From assembly GCF_019925205.1 (NCBI RefSeq), contig NC_083567.1:15686001-15750000 (forward strand): a stretch of 64,000 nucleotides of DNA. The letters run 5' to 3'. This DNA comes from Metopolophium dirhodum. Taxonomy: Eukaryota; Arthropoda; Insecta; Hemiptera; Aphididae. A model generated the notes under the pieces. The model did no database searches and was not told the origin of the DNA. It was given only the letters and a program-made list of their open reading frames with translations. A program made the translations under genes and the position numbers. Of the stretch, positions 51,401 to 63,540 are shown piece by piece; the stretch's first letter is position 1, and every line of letters starts with the position of its first letter.

Positions 51401-54223
51401 ATGGCATAACACATTTTAAGTAATTGAAAATATGGTCTTTAGACTTTAAATATACCTACTTAAAAATTTAAAGATTCAGGATACGTATAAATGTATGATT
51501 GAAGAAAAATGGTGGTGAGCGTGCTCGGTGAATCACTCAATATATTATTCTCCATAGGTAGTGAACCCGTTTCCGTTCGGTTGTTATTCTTCAGTAGGTA
51601 CCTATATTACTTGTCTAATAGATATCTTGTAACACACCAGCTGATAGCTAATACTATGCAAGTACCTACCTACATTTCTTTTATATACGAAATTAAATTA
51701 TAATATATGCATGAATATGGCTATCGACAATAATATTTTAGGATTCGTGGCATCATTATATGTTATAAGTACTTATAAGTTATAACCATTAACCATCACA
51801 CCCTAGTTTACGCCACTGATTAATTCAAAATAAATTGTCAGTAGGTACCTTAATAAACTACTAGACAGATTTGATGCAATGTCAACTACATGAGGGTCAA
51901 TGATACATTTTCCTGTGACAGTTTTACAAATTGCCTTTGAAATAGACATACTCGTGTTGTACAATTTATTACTTAATTCAATTGAAGGACACGATAAAAA
52001 ATACGTTAGTATAGAAATAGCATTCATAACACAACGTGCTGGTAAATTGTGTGAATTAGTAAAAATCATTTTTACAATGGTTAAAACTTGTGGTATATTG
52101 CAGATTTCTTGAAGGTTTGTTCCTCCCCTAAAATCAAGTACAATAATACTCAGTAGTAAAGTTATTAATATTATATATTTATATTATCTTTAATTCAATC
52201 ATGTAGTTGTAAAAATATTGAATACTTTTTAATAATTATTGCCAATAGTTGAATTAAATCAGATACTGAAGCATCGCTAGTTCTTATTAAAAATACAAGT
52301 GTTCGCAATAAACTATTACAAGTGTATAACACATCATTTCTTTCGTAAAATATATTATTTTTTGATAGCATCCATATGCATAAACATATACTTCTAAAAG
52401 ATAATTGTTATAAATTATTAATTGTATATAACTAATATAATAGGTACTATATTGAAAAATGTACATTAATATATATAACAAAATAGATGTTAAATTAAAT
52501 TGTTTACTGTATTAACGGAGTATTAATTGAAAGTAAAGGTTCACACAAAAATTGAATCATATCAGCATTCAAATATGTTTTACTGACTAAATTGAACTGT
52601 TTTGGATCTTTTAAACTTCGAATCATAAACTGAATACATTTATCCTGTGGTTATAAAAAAAAATTGAATAATGATCGTGATATTGCTTAGGTACATTTCT
52701 TTAGAAAATGTAATATTTATAATTATATTGGCACTAATTTGTTATATTCCCGCCCAACAAGTAACAACAACCACTAAAACAAAAACCATAATTCTGGGAC
52801 CACACAGACCAGTCCAAATTATTTAAATTATTTTTAAAAACAAAAATCATACTTGGTGTGATATAATGTTATATTATAAACAATGTTATTGTGTTCTAAT
52901 TGTAATTCGATAAATTATCAACTTTTCATTACATTTTTTAGGGAGTGTTAGAGACTCGAAGCACGCCCCCCTCTAGTTGCACCAATGAATATATTATTAC
53001 AAATATTTTACTTGCAATCAGTTTAAATGTAAAACAAAATTTTGAATTTTACATTCAGTGTAAATGTGTAATACTGTAATGGAAATTTTGAATATCTCCG
53101 TCTAGAATCAATTCAAGACAATAAATTATTCATCGCAAATTTCAATTGATATATACTGCAAAGTCCATCAATATAACCCATCCGTGTTTGTAGTACTTAT
53201 ATATAGGTATTATAAGAGTCCTTTTTTGGCCCGGAGTTATCATCGAAACTACTGAATCGATTTACTTGAGATTTGTTGTACATCGTGGATAATTTTTCAA
53301 AGAAGGACATATGGGTAGACTTAATACTACCGGCCTAACTCTCGTTCCAGAAAAACTTGGCGATGATATATAGGTTTATGATAGCATAATATAAGAACGC
53401 TTAAGTGGATATGGGAAGAGACTAGGGAGGATAGAATAATAAATTAATTCAGTATCTAGTGATAGTATAAGGAGTGGCCCCAATTGTAGTCGAAACGAGG
53501 GAGAATAGGTTGAGATTATTCGGTTTGGAGAACTCCTCGAGGTGACTCAGTGAAAGTGGCTATGGAAATGAATGTAGAAGGAGGAATAGGGAGTGCTATA
53601 TCGAAGAAGAGATATCTGATAGATAGACCATAGACATAGACAGAATAGAAAATGACACAAATATAGCTGATGTGAGAAATTAAGAGGGGGGGGGGGGGCT
53701 GACCCCATAATATAGTTAAGTAAAGAACAAAAAAAAAGAAGAAGATTCGTATTTTTAAAAAGTAATGAACAATCATAAAAGTGCAAAATATTATAGCCTG
53801 TAGATATTGCGTATTATGGTATAGAGAACAAAGTACTAAATTTTTTTGCAAATTAACTAATATTAACGATTAAAAAATCTTAAAAATAGTATCCAAAGGA
53901 GGTTTTAGTCACATTGGCGCAAATAGGGGGGGGGACTTGGGGGGACTTAGTCCCCCCAAATGTCGGTCAAGTCCCCCCAGTTAAAAATCTAGTAATTAGT
54001 ACTAATTTTTATATTCTGTGGTACTAAACAATATGGTCTATGGGGAAGGGGGCTTGAGTCCCCCCCAAAAAATTGAGTCAATTTGCGCCTATGTTCAGTC
54101 ACTTACTTATTATAAGTTATAACCTCCCCACCCTACATCGGTATTCTATGCGTACCTATATGACTATATCTAAATAATATACAATATACCAACTTGAAAG
54201 ACGACATTTCGCGACAGCAACAT
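42491..54223 (-). CDS. Unnamed 915-residue helical-repeat-like protein (17 exons); possibly MEI1-like
   Basis: I assembled 17 exons with matching phases: 54194-54223, 52508-52644, 52226-52393, 51849-52127, 51084-51186, 50791-50954, 50322-50567, 49023-49128, 48783-48962, 48630-48722, 48349-48532, 48079-48282, 47835-48058, 47537-47740, 47258-47462, 42644-42792 and 42491-42562. They sum to 2,748 nt: ATG at 54223, TAG at 42491, 915 residues. The protein is rich in Leu/Ile/Asn and reads as successive amphipathic helices (for example CVMNAISILTYFLSC, LSSLLQHLLTLIQLS), like armadillo/HEAT proteins. There is no signal peptide, catalytic motif or zinc site. Meiosis inhibitor protein 1 (MEI1) is a candidate by style only; I cannot confirm it. 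Intron 15 (42793-47257) is large and full of transposons. The 30-nt first exon, with donor GTTGGT, is the weakest part. Confidence 0.8.
43586..44660. mobile_element. Non-autonomous element with 22-bp terminal inverted repeats
   Basis: The left end ATATTTTGGTAACCCCTTAT (43586 on) and the right end ATGAGGGGTTACCAAAATAT (to 44660) are inverted copies over about 22 bp with one or two differences. The 1,075-bp interior has no transposase frame and contains the later SINE insertion at 43792-44017. The superfamily is not clear because the target-site duplication is ambiguous. Confidence 0.5.
43792..44017 (-). mobile_element. tRNA-derived SINE
   Basis: On the minus strand the head begins GGGGACGGAGTGGCCGAGCG. 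It has a Pol III A box (TGGCCGAGCGG, 43997-44007) and a B box (GGTTCAAAACC, 43954-43964), as in Ser/Leu-type tRNAs with a long variable arm. A tRNA-unrelated body of about 130 bp follows, then an A-tail of 13 (43792-43804). The head does not fold as an intact tRNA with a matching acceptor stem, so I call it a SINE of about 226 bp and not a tRNA gene. Confidence 0.8.
44990..46085 (+). mobile_element. hAT transposon remnant (1,096 bp) with perfect 8-bp duplications
   Basis: The termini CAAGGGCGGATACA and TGTATCCGCCCTTG are perfect 14-bp inverted repeats, each followed inward by G/C homopolymer runs. The flanks are identical 8-bp duplications CCCATATT (44982-44989 and 46086-46093). The interior retains only the 3' end of a transposase gene (about 45,500-45,764) with the hAT C-terminal dimerisation region. 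Perfect ends and duplications suggest recent insertion of an internally deleted copy mobilised in trans. Confidence 0.9.
45500..45764 (+). pseudogene. hAT transposase C-terminal dimerisation domain, frameshifted
   Basis: The plus frame reads MFPTIHILLKILASFPIS then IASAERSF, and after a one-base frame change near 45,603-45,616 continues ALKRIKTWLRCNM, LEERLSGLAIIYCHRDE and a short tail to a TAA at 45762-45764. ASAERSFSxLKxIKTxLR plus EERLSGLA is the signature of the hAT C-terminal (dimerisation) domain of ZMYM/P52rIPK-type elements. The DDE catalytic part is absent, so it is a pseudogene. Confidence 0.85.
46434..46568 (+). other. Orphan plus-strand exon (45 codons, phase 0/0)
   Basis: A TAACAG acceptor precedes a 135-nt fully open block whose last codon is followed by the donor GTAAAA. 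It encodes KVDIKLFGLVENVIGRKR, then EDTIVELKTIQNVYTIHAQ and LDTERHEK. Its GC content and charged, structured composition stand out from the surrounding AT-rich intron. I do not recognise the family. No partner exon was found on the plus strand nearby, so it may be a captured or duplicated exon of another gene, or part of a decayed nested gene. Confidence 0.5.
49135..50321 (-). other. Intron 7 of gene 2
   Basis: A 1.2-kb intron between exons 50322-50567 and 49023-49128. A GC-richer patch at about 49.4-49.95 kb looks like old repeat material but I could not assign it. No exon was seen inside. Confidence 0.5.
53390..53640 (+). pseudogene. Decayed non-LTR retrotransposon fragment (3' end of reverse transcriptase frame)
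   Basis: Plus-strand sequence reads, with frame breaks, RLRLFG then RGDSVKVAMEMNVEG and a Lys/Arg patch (SKKRYLIDR). This is the degenerate form of the LFGHV...RPRKRW-type motif at the C-terminus of many insect LINE proteins. Stops and substitutions show it is long inactive. Confidence 0.45.
53912..54093. mobile_element. hAT-like MITE (182 bp), relative of 15524-15658
   Basis: The ends CATTGGCGCAAAT and ATTTGCGCCTATG are inverted copies with one mismatch. The flanks TTTAGTCA (53904-53911) and TTCAGTCA (54094-54101) form an 8-bp duplication with one mismatch. The interior has repeated GGGGGGACTT / AGTCCCCCC blocks and no reading frame. Confidence 0.7.
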
Positions 54224-54967
54224 TTTTTTTAATTTGATCGTAATCGCGTCCATTTTTATATTATTTAATATTATATATTATGTTATCGGGTGGTCGAAGA
54301 CACGGTATTGTGCGACACTCTTACATAGAATATCACATTACCTATAAATAACTTTATTGAAATGTATAATTATTAATAATTACGTAGACTCGACTGACGG
54401 AATGATTTCGAAAAAGTAAAACGTTAAGAGAAATAAAAATACACCAGCAAGTCTAGCAAAACAGACGAAGAAGGAAATTTGCCAAACTTTGGCGCGTAAT
54501 AATATTTTACCGATTTAAGTATACCGCAGCAGTCTCCGCATACCTACCAGGATTATATTTTTATCCCTGGTTTTTTTCATGGAATAACACTTTCCACGAA
54601 CGGTCATCTGTTTTTCCTCCATGTGCTTGCGCGCGGTCCGCACAATATCAGTTGTATCTTATCAAACGTGCAATATTTCTTTTCAATGTCGTCCGCAACG
54701 TTCACGGTCCGTCTTTCTTCTTTATTTTTCTACCGAGGCGAATGTTTTGTTTGATACGTTGTTCAACAAACACACGTCCCCGCCGTTAAAAGACGACCGT
54801 ACTGCGTATACAGTACTAAAATTAAATGTAGTGTACAAGACGTTGTTATCGGTAGATAATCGATTTGATTTTGACGCAGTTCTCGGACAATACAAATGAT
54901 AGTTTCGTAAACCTCGAGCCTCAACTCGGTTAATGGGACATTTCAACGAGCACCAAGTGTTCAAAAA
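54224..54967. promoter_or_regulatory. Divergent intergenic region between gene 2 and TMEM11
   Basis: About 745 bp separates the proposed start codon of gene 2 (minus) from that of TMEM11 (plus). The right half (about 54.4-54.95 kb) is GC- and CpG-richer and contains an incidental open frame of 92 codons (54621-54899) without similarity, best read as 5' leader or promoter. No clear TATA box was identified. A shared bidirectional promoter is plausible. Confidence 0.5.
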
Positions 54968-56099
54968 ATGTTATCCTACGAGTAAGTTTGAATTGTTGTT
55001 ATAAGTTGAATTTTTTTGATTATAGAGGCTCACTAAATAAATAAATGACTAAGACTTCACGCTCTTATTATGATAATTAAAATATTTACTGGATGTATTT
55101 GTTCTGTATGTAGAATAATAAACCAAGAAGATACTGCTATCATAAGAGAAGTCTACGACAATGATAACTCGCAAGAAATGTTTGAACAGGAACTGGACAA
55201 TGCCCTAGAGGCTGGCTACAAGTATATTATTATCGAACCAACTCAGCTAGCTGATGAAACTGTGAGATGGATTACTGTTGGCAATTTTCTTTCTCAAACA
55301 GCTATCATATCTAGTGCTTTGTCTGCAGGAACAGGTTTGGAAATTTGGAACTATTTATATTTAGTAGTGGTTTCCTAAAATAAATCAACCATTCAAATAA
55401 TAATTGTCTACTGTAGATTCAGTTTATCATTAAAACAAAATTGAAATGGTAATTTTATATTTTCAAATTGAGATATAAAAAACAATAGTTTATCGGAAAT
55501 CAATTTGTATTATCTTGATTAAAACTAATAGATCATTATATGGTAATTAATCAATTAATAAATCAATGTCTATGTTAATAATATTTATATATTTACATAT
55601 AAGTATATAACATAGGTTTATAGAATATTATCAAATTTAGATGTTGTTTTATGGTTGGATGTGTAATCAATAATCATTATTAATCATAAATGTTAAAAAA
55701 TAAATACAATGAAAATACAAATTATTACAAATTCATTTTTACAGTACTTGATAACATACATATTATTAATTAGCACTTTAATATATTATTATTTCTTCGT
55801 TTTCTTTTTCCTAATTAGCTTATTTTTGGACTTCCAAGCCATTTATATATGGCCCTTTGTGTATGGCTTCATTTGTGTGCACTGGACTGTATATGATCTC
55901 GTGGCAGTTTGATCCATGCTGCAAGTATCAGGTGCACAAGGACCCAAGATTGAAATCACTCCAAAAAGAAGACAACACTCCATCATTACCAGTGGTTATA
56001 GAACGTGGCAGTGATACCAAGAGGAAAATTGTACACACATCAGTAACAGTTGTGTCAACTGCATATTGTATTTGGAAGCTGTACGAATATTGCAAATAA
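54968..56099 (+). CDS. TMEM11: Transmembrane protein 11 (PMI), mitochondrial inner membrane
   Basis: Three exons (54968-54981, 55114-55334, 55819-56099) join in phase (ATG TTA TCC TAC GA / A...; then phase 1) to encode 171 residues, against 192 in human TMEM11. Signatures in order are an acidic N-terminus with IIREVYDNDNSQEMFEQEL, then YKYIIIEPTQLADETVRWIT at about residues 41-60, two hydrophobic segments at about 61-78 and 86-105, SWQFDPCCKYQV at 106-117, and a third hydrophobic stretch near the C-terminus. These match the TMEM11/PMI family, which shapes cristae and acts with the MICOS complex. The first coding exon is only 14 nt, but the intron donor GTAAGT and the resulting MLSYEIINQED start support it. 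An inframe Met before exon 2 does not exist otherwise. Confidence 0.92.
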
Positions 56100-59000
56100 T
56101 CTTTCAAATCGAGATCAAATTTTTATGGGAACGTGATGGTTCAAGAACAGTCAGCACATTTTAAAATAATATTTTATATATGTTCACTTGATTTTATTTA
56201 ATTTACCTACAAACTTATGATTGTATGAACCTGATAATGTCACACCAGTGACTAAGAGATTTTCTTCTCGGGTGTAGAGTATATAAGCATGTTAAACATA
56301 CTTTCTATATAAATTTCATCTTTTAATGAATTAATGAATATTCAATGCAAATTCATTAATCACTGAAAATATTATCGGCTTTACTTTGCGGGAACATATT
56401 AAAGAACTTAAAAAATGTAATTTTATGAAAAAAAGTTTAAATACCTATTTCCATCTTTCAAAAAGTTAAACATTCAAATAAATACAATTATTATTAGGTC
56501 ATAGATATATTGTAATGACAATTATTAAGTCTTATTATTCATTTTATATAAAATAATAATAGTGACAATTGAAAGTATATTTTCTATTTTCCTGATGTTT
56601 AAACTAACCTATATTTTAATTATTGAGCCGAGTTATATTTTTAGAAATCTTACTATCAATATTAATTGCTAAATAAAATATCATTAAATTATTTATTAGT
56701 TAAAAAATAATTTTAACAATTTTTTTCATAATTAAAATTTATTATTATATATAATAAGTTTAATAACTAAAATCTTTATAATTGTGGAAATAACTTCTTT
56801 ATACACTTGATGTTTATGGACGAGTGAACGGATATATCTCAGGCATCTAAATAGATGTAAAAATTTTTAGCACACAGATTTGGTCATGTTAAATATTGTC
56901 TATACTTAAACAGTTACTAACAATATTAGATCATGCTAAAATTTGCCATTAAAAATAAAAACAAAACAGTAATGTTTTATATTCATGATAAATTGATAAT
57001 TTATTTATTTTTATTGTTAATTAATGTGATAGAAATATTATATTTTTTGTTCAAAATCTCTTGCTTGTTCTTTTTTTAAAAATAAAAACATGAATTATTA
57101 AAATGTGTAGTAGTTAGAATCTTACAAAGGAAAAAATTATTTTATTCGATAGCAGAATAATATTTTCAATACTTGTATTTTGTAAATGAAAACTAGGTTT
57201 CATTTTAAAGGCAACAAATAAATTTCAATTTCCATCTAATACAAGGTTGTTCTAAAGGTTCAACTAATTTCTAAAAACTACCTATAATCGTTCTATGGTT
57301 TAGGGTGAACGTAGCATGCCAAAGTATAAATCTATTGAAGTTAGGTTGTATTCTATGAATATAACATACTATATACTTAAATATTACTCCATTGTGGAAG
57401 TATATTCACAATATTATATTGCTACATATTGTATAGCTCTATAATTGATCAACATTACGAATTCCATTGTCTGGAGTTTTTTTTGACAGACATTAAACCA
57501 TTTATGAATAGACTGATAAAATATCACAAAATAAATTTCTTAACATTTTACAATCTACATAAAATATTGTATGTGATTTATTGTTGTAAGATTATAATGT
57601 TTAGAAAAACAATATTAAAAAATTGTATATCATAATAAATTGCATTCTATATTAAATTAAATTTAGTGTTTGTGTAGCTTTTGTCACCTAACATAAACTT
57701 TTTCTATAACAATGAATGTTTGATGTTAAGAACAATGGACGATTTAAAGTTACATGTATATATATGTGCTTGATATTTTCAAAATAAGCAACATGGACAA
57801 TAATAAAACATAATAAAATAACCTACATTTATACACATATATAATTTATTTTATTCTATCTGAGAGTTGTTCGTCAATTAGTATTTTTTAAAACATTAAA
57901 ACTAGACAAGAATTAAATTCATAGGGTCTATTTTATAAGATATGTTAAGCGTAACAATTACATATGGGAATGTACACTAGTTTTCATTGTAAGTTTCAAT
58001 CATTAGTTTACCATTATAACATATCTACATTTTTTAAGGCTACAAATACTTATTAAAAAAAAAAACAACAATAAACATCTAAATTTATCCTCGTAAATAT
58101 ATGCACACATTGAATTATCGTCTACAATGGTATAGTTTCTTAATCATTTAAATTTACAATCTAATATTAACTGACTAGTGAAACATTATGCTAAAAATAA
58201 CTAAAAATATTTAACAGTACTTAAGGTTTAACTATATCAACAACTCACTATTAAGTATACATAAATAATTGACAGAAATCAGAAGAACTACTTATAATAT
58301 ATTTATGAGCTATATGAGATTTCTAAAATGTAATTGTCGATACGCTGTTGTCATTCAAATTTATATGTAAATTATTAGTGATTGATTATATAAAAAACAA
58401 AAACGTGGTAAAAGTTTATATAAATATTGTCATAAATGTAATAAAAAAGAACACAAAATGTGTAACAAACAAGCACCATTTTAAGCAACAAAAATGTATC
58501 AACAATAAAAAAAATGAATTTTATGAAAAAAAAGGAGATCACTTAAATTATAATATAATTAAACTTATTATTTGCAATATAATTTGTGTGAAAAAAAATG
58601 GTGGTAATTAATAAACTCTAAACCTAAAACAATATTTAAAATTTAAATGTATGTAAACCTAAGATTTAATAGTGTTTAAGGGATATACAATAATAATAAT
58701 ATAATAGTAAAAATATTTATACTACACTAATGGTAGCAGTGATCATGAACAGTGGCGACGTGAACTTTAGTTATCTATGAAGCATATTAAATTTTAAATT
58801 TTTTGATTGAGGGTACCTAATTTTTAGTCAGCAATAAAAATGTATGTACATATTTTACTAATTTTACAGGACATTTCACCAACATGTGTGTTCTCTGTTT
58901 ACAAGTACGCAACAACACTATCGTTTAGCTTGTTAGTTTTAGTATTAAGAGTGAATTTACCTGTTATGTAACTTAGAGCCTAAAAGTAGCAATATTTTCT

Positions 59001-60620
59001 GTGGTTTTTCGGAATTGTTTTTATATATTTTTTATTTTGCAGCAAGTTATAAATGTGTAAAATATTACAGTTAAAAAATGTTCATTATAAGCTTTAAAAT
59101 TAAAATATTGAAAATACACTACCACCAAACTACAGAAAATATTGTAATCTCTAAGTCTAACAATAGGTAAATTCACTATAACATTGAGACTAACAAAGTT
59201 AAACGAAATACTGAAAAAAAATTTTTTGTTACGCACTTATTAAATGAAAACAACATACGCAAATGAGATGTCCTCTTAATCAAATAGAGCTAACTTAAAT
59301 GTTGCCCCCCTTGTACCTATTTATCGCCCCTTTTTGTATCAACACAGCCGATATTTCATGAAAAGCAACCTCGCGTCACCACTGACTGAGAGTTATCAAT
59401 TTTCTATATTTGTTTGTGATGCACAGTAAATATTTAAAAGACCAATGGTGTTTTAACCCTATCTTAGTTTAAAATTAAAAGCTCATTTTTATCATTAATT
59501 TTTCAAGCTTAAACAATTAGTTTGTGAATAACACATATTATCTAAAAACGTGTTACTTAAAAAATTATTTTATATATCTTCAATCATTAGCAATAGTACA
59601 ATGAATATATTAATAGTATATAATTTTGAATAAAAGTGTTTCAAAACTCCCAATGCAAGATATTAAAATGTAAAACAAAATTTTTTAAATAATAATTTAT
59701 ATTAATGAGAAGTCTCATATTAATATTTTAATACAGAAATTATTGACAGATAAATCATATGCGATTTTATGAGTTATAATTATATAAACAATGATTTTGA
59801 TAGAAAAATGGGTACACATTTATTTAAATATTAAAAAGTAATAAAAATAATTTGATTTAAAAGTCGATAAAGAAATATAATAGGGAATTTAACTAAATTT
59901 AACTTGAATTAATTACAATTTTACATTTATTTGTGCGATATAAATAAATTAAATTGTGAACTTTTATTAATTAGAAATTCATTTTGTACGTTAATTTCTT
60001 GAAATGTTGACTTATAATTTTAAATTAATGAAAATTGACATTCATCCATAATATTTAGTTTTTCTTTTAATGATAAATTATTATGAAACACATACATAAT
60101 CACATGCAAATAGCATAGAAAATACATTAAATTATTAATGTTTTATTAATTATTACTTCAAGCTCACTTTTAAATAATACCAATTACCAACTATCTAATA
60201 TAACTAGAAATAGAAACAGATTTATGTAAGTATTTATGAAATACTTATTACATTAATATTGATCAAACTAAGTAATTTACAAATTATGGTATTAATTTGT
60301 TTCTTTTAGGGCAGTTTTGTACAATTATACTTATCTAAATAATATCATTATGAAATTATGTTGTTAACAAGTAAACATTGTACAAATGTAAAATACACAA
60401 ATTAAATAAATAATTTATGTAAAACTGTGCATCACTAACAACTAGGTATTTATATTCAAAAATACAAAATTATAAGTACTCAAAAAATAACAATTAACAG
60501 CTAATTTCTAGAAATCTAGTTAACTGACCTGGCTGTTTGTCAAATGTGAGATTCCCGTATGCCGACGATAACGGGCTGTAGCCGACGCTCGTCCGTCTGA
60601 TGGCGGGGAATCCTTGAATC
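56100..60620. other. Convergent intergenic region (3' UTRs of TMEM11 and DHRS7B)
   Basis: AT-rich 4.5 kb between two convergent stop codons. AATAAA hexamers on the plus strand near 56,478 and 56,673 could serve TMEM11. A GC-rich patch at 60,540-60,620 belongs to the DHRS7B 3' UTR. Open frames here (for example 58348-58611) are Lys/Asn/Ile-rich products of AT bias. No other gene was seen. Confidence 0.5.
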
Positions 60621-62949
60621 CTACATTTTCTGACTAGCTTGCCGGTCAGCCCTACATTTCATAATCCAAAAATAAAAACGTGGCCATACATAACGTAGAC
60701 CAATTGCTAAGCGAGCATAAAACGGAGCAATGATGACCTCTTGTTCGTCATTAACAATAGCATCCACTATTCGTTGAGCAACATATTCAGCCGAGTATCC
60801 AGACATTGTAGATTCATCCATAACTGCAACAAATATATATATATGTATATATATTTATTGGAAACATGTTTAACAAAAACTTAATATCTAGCAACAATAC
60901 CCACCACCATATTTTGATCCAGATCCAGTTAATGCATTCAACGACAAATTTGTTTGGATGTACCCCGGGCTTACAACTGTTACTTTTACCTTATGATGTG
61001 ATATTTCCGCTCTGAGAGTATCAAAAAATGCTTGTAATGCATGTTTAGATGCTGTATAAGCTGATCTAAAAATAATATAAATACATACAATTAATTAAAC
61101 ATTTGCATACCAAAAAAAAAAGACGAACTATTTACAGGACACCCAAGGTTTGTTATCTGTATTTCTTAGACATAATATGAGAATAGCAAAAACAAGTCTA
61201 AGAAGATTTGTAATAAACGGTTGGCAAGTAAATTTAGTACTTTTTTGAGAAATTTTAAACATAGATAACTTTCTCAATAAAACTATTATTTATAAGACAA
61301 ATGTATTAATTATTATTTCAAACTGAATACATCAATGATGCCTACTTCACTGAACATTTTTATGCCAAAATAAAATATCTTAATGTAAGTAAACGAATTT
61401 GAAATACAACAAAATATATATAATATTGTAAAAAACAATATTAGCACAATAAAGTTATCATACTATATTATATTTTTATAATTTATGGATTGCTGAATTT
61501 AACAGGCTGGGAATCAGTACTAAGTATGTATTGTAATTTTAAATAATATTATATTACCTAAATGGAACAGCAATTTTTCCTTGAACACTACTAATTGCTA
61601 TTATATGCCCACTTTTGTGGTGAATCATGCTAGGCAATATGGCTAAAACAAAATATTAACAACAGATATTAAATTAAATACAAGTAGAGAAAAATCAATT
61701 TATACTTTTGTATTTACCTTTAGTTAAAGCAACTTGGCCAAAATAGTTTACCAACATCACTTTATAATCTACCTCGGCCATTGTTGCTTCAGCTCTACCT
61801 CTATAGCTGATGCCAGCATTGTTGATGAGAATATCTACGCGACCAAAAACTCCTAAAACTTTTTGACTAACTACTTCTATTGTTGATTGGTCAATAAGAT
61901 CCAAGACGAGAATACATGGTTTGTTTACATTCTTAATCTATAAAAATAATTAAACTAGAAAATAGGAAATGTTAAAATAATAAAACTTTTCAATTACATC
62001 ACTTCGGCTTAATAAATCATTTTTGACTCGTTCTAATTCGTTGCTGCTACGTCCTGTTAAAATTAGTGCACAGCCATGGGAATAAAACTCATGCGCTAAT
62101 GTCTCGCCTAATCCGGAACTGGCACCTGTAATAAGTACAACCTAGCAACATAATTTATGATTATTAAATATATTTTTGAAAATGATTAGTGTTAAGGGGG
62201 AATATCCGATTGAGTTATTGACAAATTCCATCGGAGTTACTAGTAATTAAAATCATGAAATATTCCTACTCTAACTATCATCAACCTAGTTATATGACAG
62301 CACACCGAAGATTTGCAGGAAAACAAAATTGAAAAACCAAAACTTAGTTCCTTTTTAAATCAATCAATAGGTAGTTAAAATATTTTAGATTTGATTCAAA
62401 ATAGTAATACCTGTATACTGTTGTTTAAATTTTTTTTTTTGTATTTTAAATGATAAAAATATATTCAAATAAGACCAATTTTTTACCAAGAGTCTGTCTC
62501 AGTTTTTATTTTATACAACTCATTTTCATAAGTAATACGAGCACACAAAGTCAAGTGTGACTTTAGTAAGTATAATGAAAATAAAAAAATGTATTACATT
62601 GTCGTAATATGTGGCTGATATACTTCTGAAATAATCATAAGCTACAAATTATTGTTCAAAAATCATACAGATCAAATATCCTAAAGATTGAAAAAAACCT
62701 ATAGGTACCCGCGTACAAAGTCCACGCACAAGGCGAAAAACTCAGGTCGTATAAAGGTCACAGTCTCAAGATTTGCATTTGACGGTGCGTAAGACCGATA
62801 TAAAACACGTTAGAGTTTACCTTTGAGTTAAGTGTGCGATATCTGTTGTTGAAACACTTCTTAAGCACGTAAACTGACATCGGTATTAAGATTGGCAGTG
62901 AACAACAAACGTACTGCCAGGCCATCGGAGTGGCGTGAGCGTCCGACAT
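60621..62949 (-). CDS. DHRS7B: Short-chain dehydrogenase/reductase, DHRS7B-like (complete, 6 exons)
   Basis: Exons 62821-62949, 61998-62141, 61718-61937, 61558-61642, 60905-61065 and 60621-60823 join in phase to encode 313 residues (human DHRS7B has 325). An N-terminal hydrophobic segment (about residues 11-29) anchors it in membrane. The classical SDR elements follow: cofactor motif TGASSGLG (48-55), NNAG (130-133), the catalytic Ser183 in AISSVQG, Tyr196 and Lys200 in YTASK, and SPGYIQTN after the active site. It should reduce or oxidise a lipid-like carbonyl with NAD(P)H. DHRS7B in mammals is a peroxisomal/ER enzyme reported to reduce acyl-dihydroxyacetone phosphate in ether-lipid synthesis. 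DHRS7 itself is the alternative assignment. The start is the first ATG of a GC-richer first exon. Confidence 0.93.
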
Positions 62950-63540
62950 CGCAGTGGTGTTTTTGATATTAGTTGTTTGAAGTTATGAAATAATAAATCT
63001 CCTCCAAGTGGCGAATCTTGTCGACGTTGAGTTTGAAAGTCAATCCGGAATGAAACTAGTTTAAATGTATTGCTTACAAACGGCAATCTACGGAGTACGG
63101 GGGATGATAAATTTAATTTGAAATGTGTATTTAATTTTTTATTTATTTCTCGGATAAGAGCAATCGAAGACCGAAGTTTGAACTGATAACGACGACCAGT
63201 GATTACTAATATTGTAATACGCTTGTACTACAGTGTGGTTAACCGTTAACGTTCAGTTTGCATCCACAGTCCACACACAGTGACGACTGACGGAGTGACG
63301 GACACGCGCGTCTCCAAAATAATAATAATAATATATTGAGCCACATTGAATGGTTGAAAAATAATATATTAAAATATTATAAGTATCGTAGATCTATAAG
63401 CGAAATCTATTAACTATTATTTATTATTTAGAGGTCTAGGTGAACGACTGCGCGATGCACGGATCTCGGAATGGCAGAGTCGTGATTACCACACGCGATG
63501 TACTATGTGATCGTTACGAGTTAGACGTTACCATCGCGCC
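62950..63540. promoter_or_regulatory. Likely DHRS7B promoter and 5' leader
   Basis: Sequence upstream of the DHRS7B ATG is GC- and CpG-richer than its surroundings up to about 63,540, consistent with a promoter. No TATA box or specific factor site can be assigned. Confidence 0.4.

Larger units (their letters stand above)
52645..54193 (-). other. Intron 1 of gene 2, with LINE and MITE debris
   Basis: This intron lies between the proposed 30-nt first exon and exon 2. It contains a decayed LINE 3' fragment (about 53,390-53,640), a G13 homopolymer near 53,690 and the MITE at 53912-54093. No other coding exon with matching phase was found, but a missed short exon is possible. Confidence 0.5.

Noticed and set aside
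53516..53851. 111-codon minus-strand frame in intron 1 of gene 2
   Set aside because: Antisense to the LINE fragment and poly-G run; no domain and no splice phase that fits gene 2.
54621..54899. 92-codon protein upstream of TMEM11
   Set aside because: No similarity; it lies in the TMEM11 leader/promoter and overlaps an antisense frame of equal length.
58348..58611. 87-codon plus-strand frame
   Set aside because: Lys/Asn/Ile-rich product of AT bias, no splice or domain support.
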